The translations under genes and the position numbers were made by a program. The notes beneath the pieces were generated by a model. It had not been told where the DNA came from. It searched no databases and saw only the letters and a program-made list of their open reading frames with translations. DNA of 64,000 nt from Flavobacterium swingsii (lineage in GTDB: Bacteria > Bacteroidota > Bacteroidia > Flavobacteriales > Flavobacteriaceae), in the NCBI RefSeq assembly GCF_900111965.1, contig NZ_FOJT01000003.1, positions 310,001-374,000 of the forward strand. Reading direction: 5' to 3'. Shown here one piece after another: positions 7,763 through 16,787 of the stretch (position 1 is its first letter; each line of letters starts with the position of its first letter).

Positions 7763-9094
7763 TTAAGATACAATCTTATTGTACAACAATGCATTTCCGT
7801 CTGTTAGCATCGATACAAAATGGCAAATATGTAATAATCGTTCGTATAAAGAGTCTTTTTCTAAATGGTATTTTTCAGGTAAAATTTTTAGTAATAATGC
7901 ATCGAAATTTGTTGCTTTTCCCTCGTGTTTGTTGTTGTAAGCGGTAACGAACTTATCTAGTAGGCTATTGATAATTTGATAGCCAATTAATTCTTTTTCG
8001 ATAACTTCACGGCTTTGGTATATACTTTTTACACTTAGCTTAATGATGTCATCCATTTGGGCTTTGTATTTGCTTTTATCCATTAATGAATAAGGAAAAT
8101 TTCCAGCTAATATTAGTTCTTCGTTTTCTATAAATATTTTTACAGCATCATTTATTAAACTTCCAATAGCCAAGGCACGCAAATAACTAATACGATCTTC
8201 TTTTGTGGTTAAAGTGTTGTATTTGTTAGAATCGATACTGTCTTTTACCAATTTTATCAAATATTCTAAAGCAAAATCTTCCGAAACCAAACCAAGATTC
8301 ATTCCGTCCTCGAAATCGATAATAGTATAACAAATATCATCGGCAGCTTCGACAAGATAGGCGAGTGGATGGCGTTCGTAACCAATATCGTTTCCAGTTT
8401 TATTAGGAATCATTCCCAACTCTGAAGCAACCTCTTGGAAGAAATCTTTATCTGTTTGAAAAAATCCGTATTTTTTATCGGCAATATTTGAAGTTGGTTT
8501 TTTTGGCAAACTTTCTTTTGGATATTTCATAAAAGCCCCTAAAACCGCATAAGTGAGTCTTAAGCCTCCGGTTACTCCTGGGCGACTTGCTGTAAGTACC
8601 GAAAATCCGTTGGCATTGCCTTCAAAATCGATTAAATCTTGCCACTGTTTATCGGTCAATTTGTCTTTAAATTGTTGTCCTTTTCCTATCGAAAAATATT
8701 CGCCAATAGCTTTTTCGCCCGAATGTCCGAACGGCGGATTACCAATGTCATGTGCTAAACAAGCCGCAGCAACGATAGCGCCAAAATCGTTTGGTTGATA
8801 ACCATGTATTTCTTGAAGATGTGGATATTTTTCGATAATTTTTTTACCGACCAAACGTCCGATAGATCTTCCCACAACCGAAACTTCTAAACTATGTGTT
8901 AATCGTGTGTGTACAAAATCAGTCTTAGAAAGCGGAATCACTTGCGTTTTGTCTTGCAAACTACGGAAAGCGGACGAAAATATAATTCGGTCATAATCGA
9001 CCTCGAAACCCAAGCGGGTATCGTCTTGTTCTTTTCGCAATCGTTTGCTTGTGTCGCCTTGACGTTTTAGTGATAATAGTTGTTCCCAGTTCAT
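7763..9094 (-). CDS. dgt: Deoxyguanosinetriphosphate triphosphohydrolase (dGTPase/dNTPase)
   Basis: HD-domain enzyme of 443 residues that hydrolyses dGTP (and, in many homologues, other dNTPs) to the deoxynucleoside and triphosphate. Metal-binding histidines lie in VHTRLTHSLEV (H62, H67), followed by the HD pair H115-D116 in CLAHDIGNPPFGHSGE and a later histidine/aspartate region around YLVEAADDICYTI. It is followed on the same strand, after 12 bp upstream, by the serine hydrolase gene, so the two may be cotranscribed. The role would be control of dNTP pools, matching folA, thyA and a deoxynucleoside kinase elsewhere in the window. Substrate range cannot be read from sequence. Confidence 0.93.
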   Translation of the reverse strand: MNWEQLLSLKRQGDTSKRLRKEQDDTRLGFEVDYDRIIFSSAFRSLQDKTQVIPLSKTDFVHTRLTHSLEVSVVGRSIGRLVGKKIIEKYPHLQEIHGYQPNDFGAIVAAACLAHDIGNPPFGHSGEKAIGEYFSIGKGQQFKDKLTDKQWQDLIDFEGNANGFSVLTASRPGVTGGLRLTYAVLGAFMKYPKESLPKKPTSNIADKKYGFFQTDKDFFQEVASELGMIPNKTGNDIGYERHPLAYLVEAADDICYTIIDFEDGMNLGLVSEDFALEYLIKLVKDSIDSNKYNTLTTKEDRISYLRALAIGSLINDAVKIFIENEELILAGNFPYSLMDKSKYKAQMDDIIKLSVKSIYQSREVIEKELIGYQIINSLLDKFVTAYNNKHEGKATNFDALLLKILPEKYHLEKDSLYERLLHICHFVSMLTDGNALLYNKIVS

Positions 9095-9106
9095 TTGGTT
9101 TTATTT

Positions 9107-10417
9107 TTATTCTTTAGTAAAAAGATATTGTCCGCCGCCTTGTTTCAAAGTCATGTTTTTTCCGTCGAATGTAAGTTTTACACCTGCGGGATCAAATATA
9201 AATTCGGTTTCGCTAATTGGATTTAAAGCAAAAGAACCTTGTCCTGTAGCTTGTGCGGTTAACTCTCCTTTTTCGATTTTGATGGTGATTTTGATTGGTA
9301 ATTGTGCCGATGCATAAACACCTTGATAACTTTCTAACTTGTCTTTAGAAACTTCAAACGTGGTTAAATTTGGGAATTGAAAAGGCATTTTGTAATAAAT
9401 ACTCAAAATTCCCATCATAATATCGTTACGGTTATAATTATCGCCATTTACAATAAGCGAAACACCAGTTTTTTCTATTGGATAATATCCTGCAACAGCT
9501 CGAAAACCTTCTATTCCTCCTGTGTGACCAAAGAATTTTCTTTCGCCAAAAGGAAATACAACCAATCCTTTTCCGTAAGATTGTTCTAGTTTTGTCATCT
9601 CATCTACTGAGGTTTTCTTTAGTAATTTACCATTAAAAACAGCATCTAGAAAAAAGGTCAAATCTCCAGTAGTCGAGGCAATATTTCCAGCGCCAAAAGC
9701 TTGCGACATATCCCATTCTTTGTTAATGGTCCATTTTTTATTAGTGTAATTATAGGAATAACTTTCGTTTTTAGTTGGATCTACATTGGTCGCAATCGAT
9801 GTGTTTTGTAATTGAAGTTTATTTATAATTCTTTCATCAAGATTGGTTGCATAATCTTTTTTAGAAATATCTTCCAGAATTCGACCTAATATATAGTAAT
9901 TAGAATTGCTGTATTCGAATTTAGAATTGGGTTCGAAAACCGATTTATAACCTGCGATTTTTGCAATCATTTCGTCTTTGGATACTTTTTGATAAACATT
10001 TACAGTAGAATCGCCGTTTATAAAGTCTAAAATTCCTGTGCGATGATGCAACAAATCGTGAATCGTAATTTTGTTAGCATTCGGAATTTGAGGATAAAAC
10101 TTGTTTAATTTAGTGTCCAGTTTTAACTTTTTTTCTTCAATTAACTGCATTATCATCACTGCAGTAAAGGTTTTTGTAATCGAACCAATTTTGTATTTGG
10201 TGTTTTTGTCTGCTTTCAAACTATTTTCGACATTGGCAAAACCATACGCTTTTTCGAAAACCACATTTCCTGCTTCGCGAATGCAAACCTGTCCCATAAA
10301 CTTGCTGCTTTGGTTTAGGTAAACAAGCAAACTATCTATTTTGTCGAAACGTGTTTTTTGTTGCGCTGAAAGTGAAAGCGAGAATATAAATGCTAATAAT
10401 AAGATTGATTTTTTCAT
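9107..10417 (-). CDS. Exported serine hydrolase, beta-lactamase class C/PBP-like family
   Basis: 436-residue protein of the Beta-lactamase (PF00144) family. MKKSILLLAFIFSLSLSAQQ is a signal peptide; codons further upstream run into the palindromic repeat, so 10417 is the start. Catalytic motifs are S79-I-T-K82, Y169-S-N171 in FEYSNSNYY, and HTGG in FFGHTGGIEGF as the KTG equivalent. A C-terminal beta domain of about 100 residues follows, as in DD-peptidase/esterase relatives. Family members include esterases, D-aminopeptidases and penicillin-binding proteins; true beta-lactamase activity should not be assumed. It lies upstream of dgt on the same strand. Confidence 0.85.
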   Translation of the reverse strand: MKKSILLLAFIFSLSLSAQQKTRFDKIDSLLVYLNQSSKFMGQVCIREAGNVVFEKAYGFANVENSLKADKNTKYKIGSITKTFTAVMIMQLIEEKKLKLDTKLNKFYPQIPNANKITIHDLLHHRTGILDFINGDSTVNVYQKVSKDEMIAKIAGYKSVFEPNSKFEYSNSNYYILGRILEDISKKDYATNLDERIINKLQLQNTSIATNVDPTKNESYSYNYTNKKWTINKEWDMSQAFGAGNIASTTGDLTFFLDAVFNGKLLKKTSVDEMTKLEQSYGKGLVVFPFGERKFFGHTGGIEGFRAVAGYYPIEKTGVSLIVNGDNYNRNDIMMGILSIYYKMPFQFPNLTTFEVSKDKLESYQGVYASAQLPIKITIKIEKGELTAQATGQGSFALNPISETEFIFDPAGVKLTFDGKNMTLKQGGGQYLFTKE

Positions 10418-10442
10418 AATTTTTTTATTTAGAACTCTAGAA

Positions 10443-10471
10443 CCCTTGCAGGGTTTAAAACCCTGCAAGGG
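10443..10471. repeat. Perfect 29-bp palindrome between polA and the serine hydrolase gene
   Basis: Fourteen-base arms CCCTTGCAGGGTTT / AAACCCTGCAAGGG around one central A. It sits 13 bp after the polA stop and ends 26 bp before the serine hydrolase start on the same strand. There is no adjacent T-run, so it is not a standard terminator. It is also much richer in G+C than its surroundings. Confidence 0.85.
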
Positions 10472-10483
10472 ATAGTGTTATTA

Positions 10484-13342
10484 TCAATGCGCTTCCAACC
10501 AATTTTTACCAATTCCAATTTCAACATCTAACGGAACATCCATCTTAAATGCATTTTCCATTTCGTGTTTAATCATCGGTTGAATTTTCTCTAATTCAGA
10601 ATTATGAACATCAAAAACAAGCTCATCGTGTACTTGAAGCAACATTTTCGATTTCCAGTTTTCTGAAGTTAATTTTTTATGAATGTTTATCATCGCAATT
10701 TTGATGATATCGGCTGCCGAACCTTGTATTGGTGCATTTACAGCATTTCGTTCGGCACCACCTTTTACCATATGGTTGGCCGAATTGATGTCTTTCAAGT
10801 AACGTCGTCTTCCTAAAACCGTTTGTACATAACCATGTTCTCTGGCAAAATCGACTTGTTCAGACATATATGACTTCAATTTTGGATAAGTCGCATAATA
10901 AGCATCGATTAATTCGGAAGCTTCTTTTCTCGACAAATCAGTTTGATTGCTCAATCCAAAAGCAGAAACACCATAGATAATTCCAAAATTTACTGTTTTG
11001 GCATTGCTACGTTGTTCTTTTGTGACTTCTTCTAATGGAACGTTGAATACTTTTGCGGCTGTACTTCTGTGAATATCTTCGTTATTTTGAAAAGCAGCAA
11101 TCATATTTTCTTCCCCAGATAAAGCAGCAATAATTCGAAGTTCTATTTGAGAATAATCCGCAGAAACTAGTGTGTAATTTTCATCACGAGCGATGAATGC
11201 TTTTCTAATTAATCGTCCTCTTTCGGTACGAATCGGAATATTTTGCAAGTTTGGATTGTTAGAACTCAAACGTCCTGTAGCTGCAACAGTTTGCATATAA
11301 TCGGTGTGAACGCGATTAGTTTTTTTGTCCACTTGGTTTGGTAAAGCATCGATATAAGTGCTTTGCAGTTTCACCATTTGTCGCCATTCGAGAATGTCTT
11401 TTACAATTGGATTGTCTTTTTCTAAATAGCTTAGAATTTCTTCGCCAGTGGCGTATTGACCTGTTTTGGTCTTCTTTTGTTTGGCTCCGCCGATTTTTAA
11501 TTTATCAAATAAAATATCTCCGAGTTGTTTTGGTGAAGCCAAATTGAATTTCTCGCCAGCAGTTTCGTAGATTTTTTGTTCTAATTGAGAACTTTCTTTT
11601 GCCATTTCGACCGACATCGATTGTAAAAACGGAACATCAAGATTAATTCCTTCTAATTCCATTGCGGCCAAAACGGGAATTAACGGAATTTCGATTTCAT
11701 CAAACAATTTTTTGGTTTCGGCTTTATCGAGAATTGGACTAAAATTTTGTTTTAATTGATAGGTAACATCAGCATCTTCGGTAGCATATTCTTTAATTTC
11801 TTCTAAAGAAACGTCACGCATCGATTTTTGGTTTTTGCCTTTTTTACCAATTAAATCTTCAATTGATTTCGGTGAATATTTCAAATAGGTTTCCGATAAA
11901 ACATCCATATTATGACGCATATCAGGATTGATTAAGTAATGCGCAATCATCGTATCAAATAATTTCCCTTTGATGGAAACACCGTAATGAGACAGAATTT
12001 TTAAATCATATTTGATGTTTTGACCAATTTTTTCGATGCTTTCACTTTCAAAAAATGGTTTAAATTTATCTACTAAAATTTGGGCTTCTTCTTGGTTTTC
12101 TGGAAACGGAACGTAAAATCCTTTTCCTTTTTCGAAAGAAAATGACATTCCAACCAATTCGGCATTCAAAGCATCAATTCCTGTGGTTTCGGTATCAAAA
12201 CATACTGAAGATTGATTCATTAAGTTTTGCAAAAGTAATTTTACAGCGAAATCACCTTCAATAGTTTGATAAAAATGCTCAGTGTCTTCTAATGTCGCAT
12301 AATGAGAACTTGATTTTACTTCGCCACTTTCGTCGTCAGAAAAACCAAATAAATCGAATTGATCTTCGTTCGATTTTTTAGCTGGAGCTTTTTTAGTTGG
12401 TTGTGGCGTATCGTTTGAAGTTCCGTTACCATTTGTATCAATTTCGTCATATTCTTTTCCAGTTCCAAAATATTTATCAAACTGCGCTTTCATTTGACGA
12501 AATTCTAGTTCTTGAAACAATTCGTCTGTTTTTTCAACATCAGGTTTTGATAATTCGTAATCTTCCGCATTAAAAGTCACAGGACAATCGAGTAGAATAG
12601 TGGCTAATTTTTTAGAGAGAATTCCTTTGTCTTTATTGGCTTCGATTTTATCTTTTATTGCTCCTTTTAATTGATGTGTATTGGCCAAAAGATTTTCCAT
12701 CGAACCATATTCTGCCAAGAATTTCTTTGCGGTTTTTTCGCCAACACCAGGTAATCCTGGAATGTTATCGGCTGCATCGCCCATCATTCCTAGAAAATCG
12801 ATAACCTGTAATGGATTAGTAATTTCAAATTTTGCCAAAACTTCTGGAATTCCCCAAATTTCGATGTCGTTGCCCATTCTTGCGGGTTTGTACATAAAAA
12901 TATTTTCGGAAACCAATTGCGCAAAATCTTTATCTGGCGTAACCATATAGACTTTAAAATTTTCTTTTTCGGCTTGTTTTGCTAGAGTTCCAATTAAATC
13001 ATCGGCTTCAAAACCAGGAACTTCGACAATGGGAATGTGCATGGCTTTCAATAATTCCTGAATGTACGGAACGGCAATTTTTATGGCTTCGGGCGTTTCG
13101 TCTCGATGGGCTTTGTATTCTTTATACATTTCGTAACGGTACGTACTTCCGCCTTTGTCGAATGCTACGGCTAAATGATCGGGTTTTTCACGTTTAATAA
13201 CATCCATCAAGGCATTCATAAATCCCATAATGGCAGAAGTATCCATGCCTTTAGAGTTGATTCTTGGGTTTTTTATAAAAGCAAAATAACCACGAAATAT
13301 TAAGGCATAAGCATCGAGAAGGTAAAGGTGTTTTTGTGACAT
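10484..13342 (-). CDS. polA: DNA polymerase I
   Basis: 952-residue three-domain polymerase for Okazaki-fragment maturation and repair synthesis. The N-terminal 5'-3' nuclease (about 1-290) shows YLLDAYALIFRGYFAF and the acidic GFEADDLIGTLA and GDAADNIPGLPGVGEKTA clusters. A 3'-5' exonuclease domain begins around VCFDTETTGIDA and keeps its DxE pair, so proofreading is probably active. The polymerase domain has motif A SADYSQIELRI, motif B RSNAKTVNFGIIYG, and motif C LLQVHDELVFDV. An acidic, Lys/Ser-rich linker (KKAPAKKSNEDQFDLF region) joins the nuclease part to the rest. Length and order are normal for the family. Confidence 0.97.
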   Translation of the reverse strand: MSQKHLYLLDAYALIFRGYFAFIKNPRINSKGMDTSAIMGFMNALMDVIKREKPDHLAVAFDKGGSTYRYEMYKEYKAHRDETPEAIKIAVPYIQELLKAMHIPIVEVPGFEADDLIGTLAKQAEKENFKVYMVTPDKDFAQLVSENIFMYKPARMGNDIEIWGIPEVLAKFEITNPLQVIDFLGMMGDAADNIPGLPGVGEKTAKKFLAEYGSMENLLANTHQLKGAIKDKIEANKDKGILSKKLATILLDCPVTFNAEDYELSKPDVEKTDELFQELEFRQMKAQFDKYFGTGKEYDEIDTNGNGTSNDTPQPTKKAPAKKSNEDQFDLFGFSDDESGEVKSSSHYATLEDTEHFYQTIEGDFAVKLLLQNLMNQSSVCFDTETTGIDALNAELVGMSFSFEKGKGFYVPFPENQEEAQILVDKFKPFFESESIEKIGQNIKYDLKILSHYGVSIKGKLFDTMIAHYLINPDMRHNMDVLSETYLKYSPKSIEDLIGKKGKNQKSMRDVSLEEIKEYATEDADVTYQLKQNFSPILDKAETKKLFDEIEIPLIPVLAAMELEGINLDVPFLQSMSVEMAKESSQLEQKIYETAGEKFNLASPKQLGDILFDKLKIGGAKQKKTKTGQYATGEEILSYLEKDNPIVKDILEWRQMVKLQSTYIDALPNQVDKKTNRVHTDYMQTVAATGRLSSNNPNLQNIPIRTERGRLIRKAFIARDENYTLVSADYSQIELRIIAALSGEENMIAAFQNNEDIHRSTAAKVFNVPLEEVTKEQRSNAKTVNFGIIYGVSAFGLSNQTDLSRKEASELIDAYYATYPKLKSYMSEQVDFAREHGYVQTVLGRRRYLKDINSANHMVKGGAERNAVNAPIQGSAADIIKIAMINIHKKLTSENWKSKMLLQVHDELVFDVHNSELEKIQPMIKHEMENAFKMDVPLDVEIGIGKNWLEAH

Positions 13343-13350
13343 TTTTATTT

Positions 13351-13839
13351 TTAAAAAGTTAGAGAAATTCCAATTCCGTTAGCATTTACCATTAAATCTG
13401 TTGACTCGATAGAAACTTTATCTGTTTTGGGATTGTATTCATTCATTATAGTAACTGATTTTCTAATTCTATTTTGAAAACCAATTTTGATAGGAATAGA
13501 AATTAATACTATTCCAGCTCCAACAAAATACATTGTATTACTTGTTGGTTTTCCAAACGTGCCATCTGATTGAACTCCAGCATTTTTAACTTTTGAAAGA
13601 TGTGTGATAATTATTGTTGAAATCCCTCCGTATAAAAAAATATTTCCAAGTGTTTTTTTCGTTCGACCAGCTTTGTATAATTTAAGCGCTTCTTGATTAA
13701 AATTCTCTGCTACTTTAGTCGAATTTAGTCTTTCTCCTTTCGAATTGAATATTCTTCCGCCAGACTTCATAGTGTATGTTTCTTGGCAAAAAGTTATGCT
13801 TGTAATTAATAAAGTGAAAATTAAAAAAAGATTTTTCAT
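13351..13839 (-). CDS. Small exported/membrane protein of unknown function
   Basis: 162 residues, no recognised family. MKNLFLIFTLLITSITFCQ is a signal peptide. Two further hydrophobic stretches, around 64-82 (GNIFLYGGISTIIITHL) and 100-119 (TMYFVGAGIVLISIPIKIG), could be transmembrane helices. The short exposed segments between and after them are polar. It lies 8 bp upstream of polA on the same strand and might be cotranscribed with it, without an obvious functional link. The start is well defined by the signal peptide, and an AT-rich 110-bp divergent gap separates it from the metallophosphoesterase gene. Confidence 0.7.
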   Translation of the reverse strand: MKNLFLIFTLLITSITFCQETYTMKSGGRIFNSKGERLNSTKVAENFNQEALKLYKAGRTKKTLGNIFLYGGISTIIITHLSKVKNAGVQSDGTFGKPTSNTMYFVGAGIVLISIPIKIGFQNRIRKSVTIMNEYNPKTDKVSIESTDLMVNANGIGISLTF

Positions 13840-13969
13840 GATTGTTTTAAATAAATAGATTTTTCAAAAATAATCATTCGAATACAAACAAAACATCTTT
13901 TAGTTAAAATTTGATTAACAAAACAACTTTGTTATAACTTTCTTCGTTATTTTGCTTAAAATTTTCAAA

Positions 13970-15205
13970 ATGTTAACTAGATTTTTGCTTCTTATAGGAT
14001 TGTTGTTGTTTGTAGAAATATATTCTTATCAGGCATTTAGAACCGTTATTAAAACCAAATGGATTTTGCAAGCTTACCTTGTTATAAGCGCTTTGATTGT
14101 GGTTTATGTAACGTATTATATTTTTCAGTTTGACCGTAAAGTGGGACAAACGCCACAAAGTTTATTCACTTTAGGTTTATTGCTTGTTGTTTTACTTCCA
14201 AAATTAGTTATTACAATTTTTATGTTTGGCGAAGATGTTTACAGATTATTTTCTGGATCGATTAATTATTTTATCAAAAACGACAATCGAACGACTTTTC
14301 TTGCCTCAAGAAGAAAATTTGTATCACAAATAGGATTAGGATTGGCTGCAGTTCCTTTTTTATCGTTAATTTACGGAGTTACGATTGGGAAATATAATTT
14401 TAAAGTCATCAAACAAAATATATTTTTCCCGGATTTACCTGATGCTTTCGATGGTTTTACGATTACGCATATTTCGGATATTCACAGTGGAAGTTTTGAT
14501 GATTCTGAAAAAATAAATTATGCTATGGATTTGATTAATGAACAAAAATCGGACATATTACTATTTACAGGAGATATTGTAAATGCCAAAGCAGATGAAA
14601 TGCATCCGTGGATTGAAACTTTCAATCGATTAGAAAAACCAGCTTTTGGTAAGTTTTCTGTTCTGGGTAATCATGATTATGGTGCTTATTTAGATTGGGA
14701 TTCGGAAGCAGAAAAAGCAGAAAATTTTGTCGCCATAAAAGATTTGCACCGTCAAATAGATTTCAAATTATTGTTGAATGAAAATATAAAAATTAAAAAA
14801 GACAATGATGAAATCGCTTTAATTGGTGTAGAAAATTGGGGCAAGCATTTTGGTTCTTTTGGTGATATCGATAAAGCTTCGGAAGGAGTTTCAAACTCAG
14901 ATTTTAAAGTATTAATGAGTCACGACCCGAGTCATTGGGAAGAAATTGTAAAAAATCATGAAAAAAACATACAACTTACTTTATCAGGACACACACACGG
15001 AATGCAATTTGGTATCGAAATTCCGGGTTGGTTTAAGTGGAGTTTGGCGCAATATATGTACAAACAATGGGCTGGATTATACGAAAATGTAGGACGATAT
15101 ATTTATGTAAATCGTGGTTTTGGGTTTCATGCTTATCCTGGTCGAGTAGGAATTATGCCCGAAATAACAGTAATTCGTCTAAAAAAAGGACAAAACGTGG
15201 CTTAA
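13970..15205 (+). CDS. Membrane-anchored metallophosphoesterase
   Basis: Calcineurin-like phosphoesterase of the YaeI/YkuE type, 411 residues from MLTRFLL (an ATG six codons earlier is also possible). Hydrophobic helices fill the first 135 residues (MLTRFLLLIGLLLFVEIY, then two or three more). The catalytic domain follows with the metal ligands in ITHISDIHSGSF, LFTGDIVNA, SVLGNHDYGAY, LMSHDPSHW and LSGHTHGMQFG. The relatives act on lipid or UDP-linked phosphates at the membrane; the substrate here is unknown. It is followed by the thioredoxin-fold gene, which has its own TAnnTTTG motif. Confidence 0.88.
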   Translation: MLTRFLLLIGLLLFVEIYSYQAFRTVIKTKWILQAYLVISALIVVYVTYYIFQFDRKVGQTPQSLFTLGLLLVVLLPKLVITIFMFGEDVYRLFSGSINYFIKNDNRTTFLASRRKFVSQIGLGLAAVPFLSLIYGVTIGKYNFKVIKQNIFFPDLPDAFDGFTITHISDIHSGSFDDSEKINYAMDLINEQKSDILLFTGDIVNAKADEMHPWIETFNRLEKPAFGKFSVLGNHDYGAYLDWDSEAEKAENFVAIKDLHRQIDFKLLLNENIKIKKDNDEIALIGVENWGKHFGSFGDIDKASEGVSNSDFKVLMSHDPSHWEEIVKNHEKNIQLTLSGHTHGMQFGIEIPGWFKWSLAQYMYKQWAGLYENVGRYIYVNRGFGFHAYPGRVGIMPEITVIRLKKGQNVA

Positions 15206-15218
15206 TGTGTTAAAAACA

Positions 15219-15226
15219 CTATATTT
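15219..15226 (+). promoter_or_regulatory. -7 element upstream of the thioredoxin-fold gene
   Basis: TATATTTG, an exact TAnnTTTG, 28 bp before the ATG. It is preceded by a short inverted repeat GTGTTaaaAACAC (15206-15218) that could be an operator or a weak transcript end for the phosphoesterase gene. Confidence 0.5.
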
Positions 15227-15254
15227 GTATAACAAAGTTTAATAAAATTATACT

Positions 15255-15551
15255 ATGTCAAAATTTGGAGAACTAATAAATGCACAAGTTCCTGTTCTAA
15301 TCGATTTTTATACAGACTGGAATGAATCTTCACAATCGATGCATCCTGTTATCAAGGACGTAGCTGCAGCACTTGGCGATAAAGCCAAAGTTATAAAAAT
15401 AGATGTAGACAAAAACCAAGAACTTGCCGAAGCGCTTCGTATAAAAGGTTTGCCTACACTGATGATTTATAAAGACGGACAAATGATGTGGAGACAATCG
15501 GGTGAGTTAGATGCAAATTCTATTATCACACTGGTTCAGGAGCAGTTATAG
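15255..15551 (+). CDS. Cysteine-free thioredoxin-fold protein
   Basis: 98 residues with the complete thioredoxin fold pattern: PVLIDFYTDW, the central KVIKIDVDKNQELAEALRI and the cis-proline loop GLPTLMIYKDG. The WCGPC redox site is replaced by WNESSQ, and there is no cysteine anywhere in the protein. It therefore cannot do dithiol-disulphide exchange. Its fold and cis-proline loop are intact, which suggests a binding or chaperone-type role rather than a decaying gene. Very similar thioredoxin family sequences without the CxxC are, to my knowledge, common in flavobacteria. No partner is suggested by the neighbours. Confidence 0.85.
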   Translation: MSKFGELINAQVPVLIDFYTDWNESSQSMHPVIKDVAAALGDKAKVIKIDVDKNQELAEALRIKGLPTLMIYKDGQMMWRQSGELDANSIITLVQEQL

Positions 15552-15561
15552 ATTTATGTAA

Positions 15562-16215
15562 TTATTGTATTACATCAAACACAAATCCTTTTTCTTTTAA
15601 GATTTGAATGGTTTTGGGCAAAGCATATTCTAAATTTTTAAATGCTTTTACACTGTCGTGAAAGACAATAACGCTACCGGAAGTTACTTTTTTGGTCGCA
15701 TTTTCCAAACACTTTTCTTTAGATGTTTTTTCATCAAAATCGGCAGTTAGAATATCCCACATAATTATTTTGTAACCCAAATTTCGTAATTTTTTAGATT
15801 GCGAAGGCTTTATTTTTCCGTAAGGCGGACGGAAAAGATTGCGGATTTTAGTCCCGAAAGCTTTCGGGAGTTGATTTTTGATTGCAGATTCGCATAATTC
15901 AACATTTTGCAAATAATCTGCTGTTGTGGTTTTCCAACCATTTTTGTGATTGAAAGTGTGGTTTCCTACGCCATGTCCATCATTAATAATTTTATTAAAA
16001 ATTTCTGGGTGTTTTTCTATGTTATTACCAATGCAAAAAAAAGTCGCATTGATGCTGTTTTCTTTTAGAATTTCTAAAACCCATTCTGTTATTTCCGGTG
16101 TTGGACCATCATCGAAAGTGAGATAGATTTTGTTTTCGGTATTAGGAATATCCCAAACCTGATTACTAAATAATCGTTTGATGATTTGAGGTGTTTTTAT
16201 CCAATAGAAATTCAT
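15562..16215 (-). CDS. Polysaccharide deacetylase family protein
   Basis: NodB-homology carbohydrate esterase (CE4) of 217 residues. Motif 1 YLTFDDGP supplies the catalytic base Asp and metal Asp; motif 2 is GNHTFNHKNG; motif 3 is RPPYGKIKPSQ; and VFHDS near the C-terminus is the last histidine motif. The family removes N-acetyl groups from peptidoglycan or related glycans. No signal peptide is evident, although the N-terminus contains an aromatic, weakly hydrophobic segment. Its start lies 6 bp downstream of the ParE-type toxin gene, so it may now be transcribed from the toxin-antitoxin promoter. The 5' 120 bp are duplicated upstream at 16847-16969. Confidence 0.9.
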   Translation of the reverse strand: MNFYWIKTPQIIKRLFSNQVWDIPNTENKIYLTFDDGPTPEITEWVLEILKENSINATFFCIGNNIEKHPEIFNKIINDGHGVGNHTFNHKNGWKTTTADYLQNVELCESAIKNQLPKAFGTKIRNLFRPPYGKIKPSQSKKLRNLGYKIIMWDILTADFDEKTSKEKCLENATKKVTSGSVIVFHDSVKAFKNLEYALPKTIQILKEKGFVFDVIQ

Positions 16216-16220
16216 GGGTT
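16097..16220. repeat. Direct repeat, left copy (5' end of deacetylase gene)
   Basis: This segment, the first 40 codons of the deacetylase gene plus 5 bp upstream, recurs at 16847-16969 with one substitution and one single-base deletion. The two copies flank the toxin-antitoxin pair in the same orientation. Confidence 0.95.
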
Positions 16221-16221
16221 A

Positions 16222-16515
16222 TTAGAGTTTTGATTTCAAATCCATTCTCTCATGAAGTATTCTTATGATTTCAATTTCTTTTGACAAAATAATTCTAAAG
16301 AAAATAATATGGTGATTGCTTTTGAATCCCAACAAATCCTTATGTACTTCTTCATACTGCTTGCCAAACTTAGGATGGTTTGCAACTTCCTGACATGATT
16401 CCAATAAGAATTTGTAATATTTGTTAGCTTGTTTTTCTGACCATTCATTATAAGTATAATCCCAAATTTCGGATAAATCTTCGACAGCCTTGTTGGTCAA
16501 ATGATATTTAGCCAT
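16222..16515 (-). CDS. parE: RelE/ParE-superfamily toxin
   Basis: 97-residue type II toxin of the ParE branch. Family signatures are LTNKAVEDLSEIWDYTYNEW at the N-terminus, HPKFGKQY in the middle and a C-terminal strand with IEIIRILHERMD, matching the usual VIRILHxRMD. ParE proteins poison DNA gyrase, whereas RelE relatives cut mRNA; the sequence favours ParE. The start ATG directly abuts the antitoxin stop, so the two are translationally coupled. The pair sits between duplicated copies of the deacetylase 5' end, indicating recent insertion. Confidence 0.9.
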   Translation of the reverse strand: MAKYHLTNKAVEDLSEIWDYTYNEWSEKQANKYYKFLLESCQEVANHPKFGKQYEEVHKDLLGFKSNHHIIFFRIILSKEIEIIRILHERMDLKSKL

Positions 16516-16761
16516 TTACTTTCTTTTGCTTGTTTGCAACATTTCTAAATGCTTCTTTGGGTCGAAATCTGTAGCAATTCCGCTTTTGATACCTTCTTGA
16601 ATCTCATTTCTTAAAGCAAGAATTTTGTTTTCCTCTTCTTCAAGCATTCTTAGTCCAGCGCGAATAACTTCACTTGCATTTTGAAAACGACCTTTTGAAA
16701 TACTTTTTTCGACAAAAGTTTCGAAATGATTACCTAAAGATATAGATGTATTCTTTCCCAT
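16516..16761 (-). CDS. parD: ParD-type antitoxin
   Basis: 81 residues, CopG/ribbon-helix-helix family. The DNA-binding strand and helices are in KNTSISLGNHFETFVEKSIS and GRFQNASEVIRAGLRMLEEE. The C-terminal half (about 50-81), acidic then basic, is the expected toxin-binding tail. It precedes the toxin gene with no gap, the standard antitoxin-first order. An inverted repeat 26 bp upstream of its ATG is a good candidate autoregulatory operator. Confidence 0.92.
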   Translation of the reverse strand: MGKNTSISLGNHFETFVEKSISKGRFQNASEVIRAGLRMLEEEENKILALRNEIQEGIKSGIATDFDPKKHLEMLQTSKRK

Positions 16762-16787
16762 GATAAGTGATTAAATTTTTGCTAATG

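Noticed and set aside
9107..10417. Beta-lactamase conferring resistance
   Set aside because: The SxxK and YSN motifs are shared with esterases and peptidases, and sequence alone does not show lactam hydrolysis.
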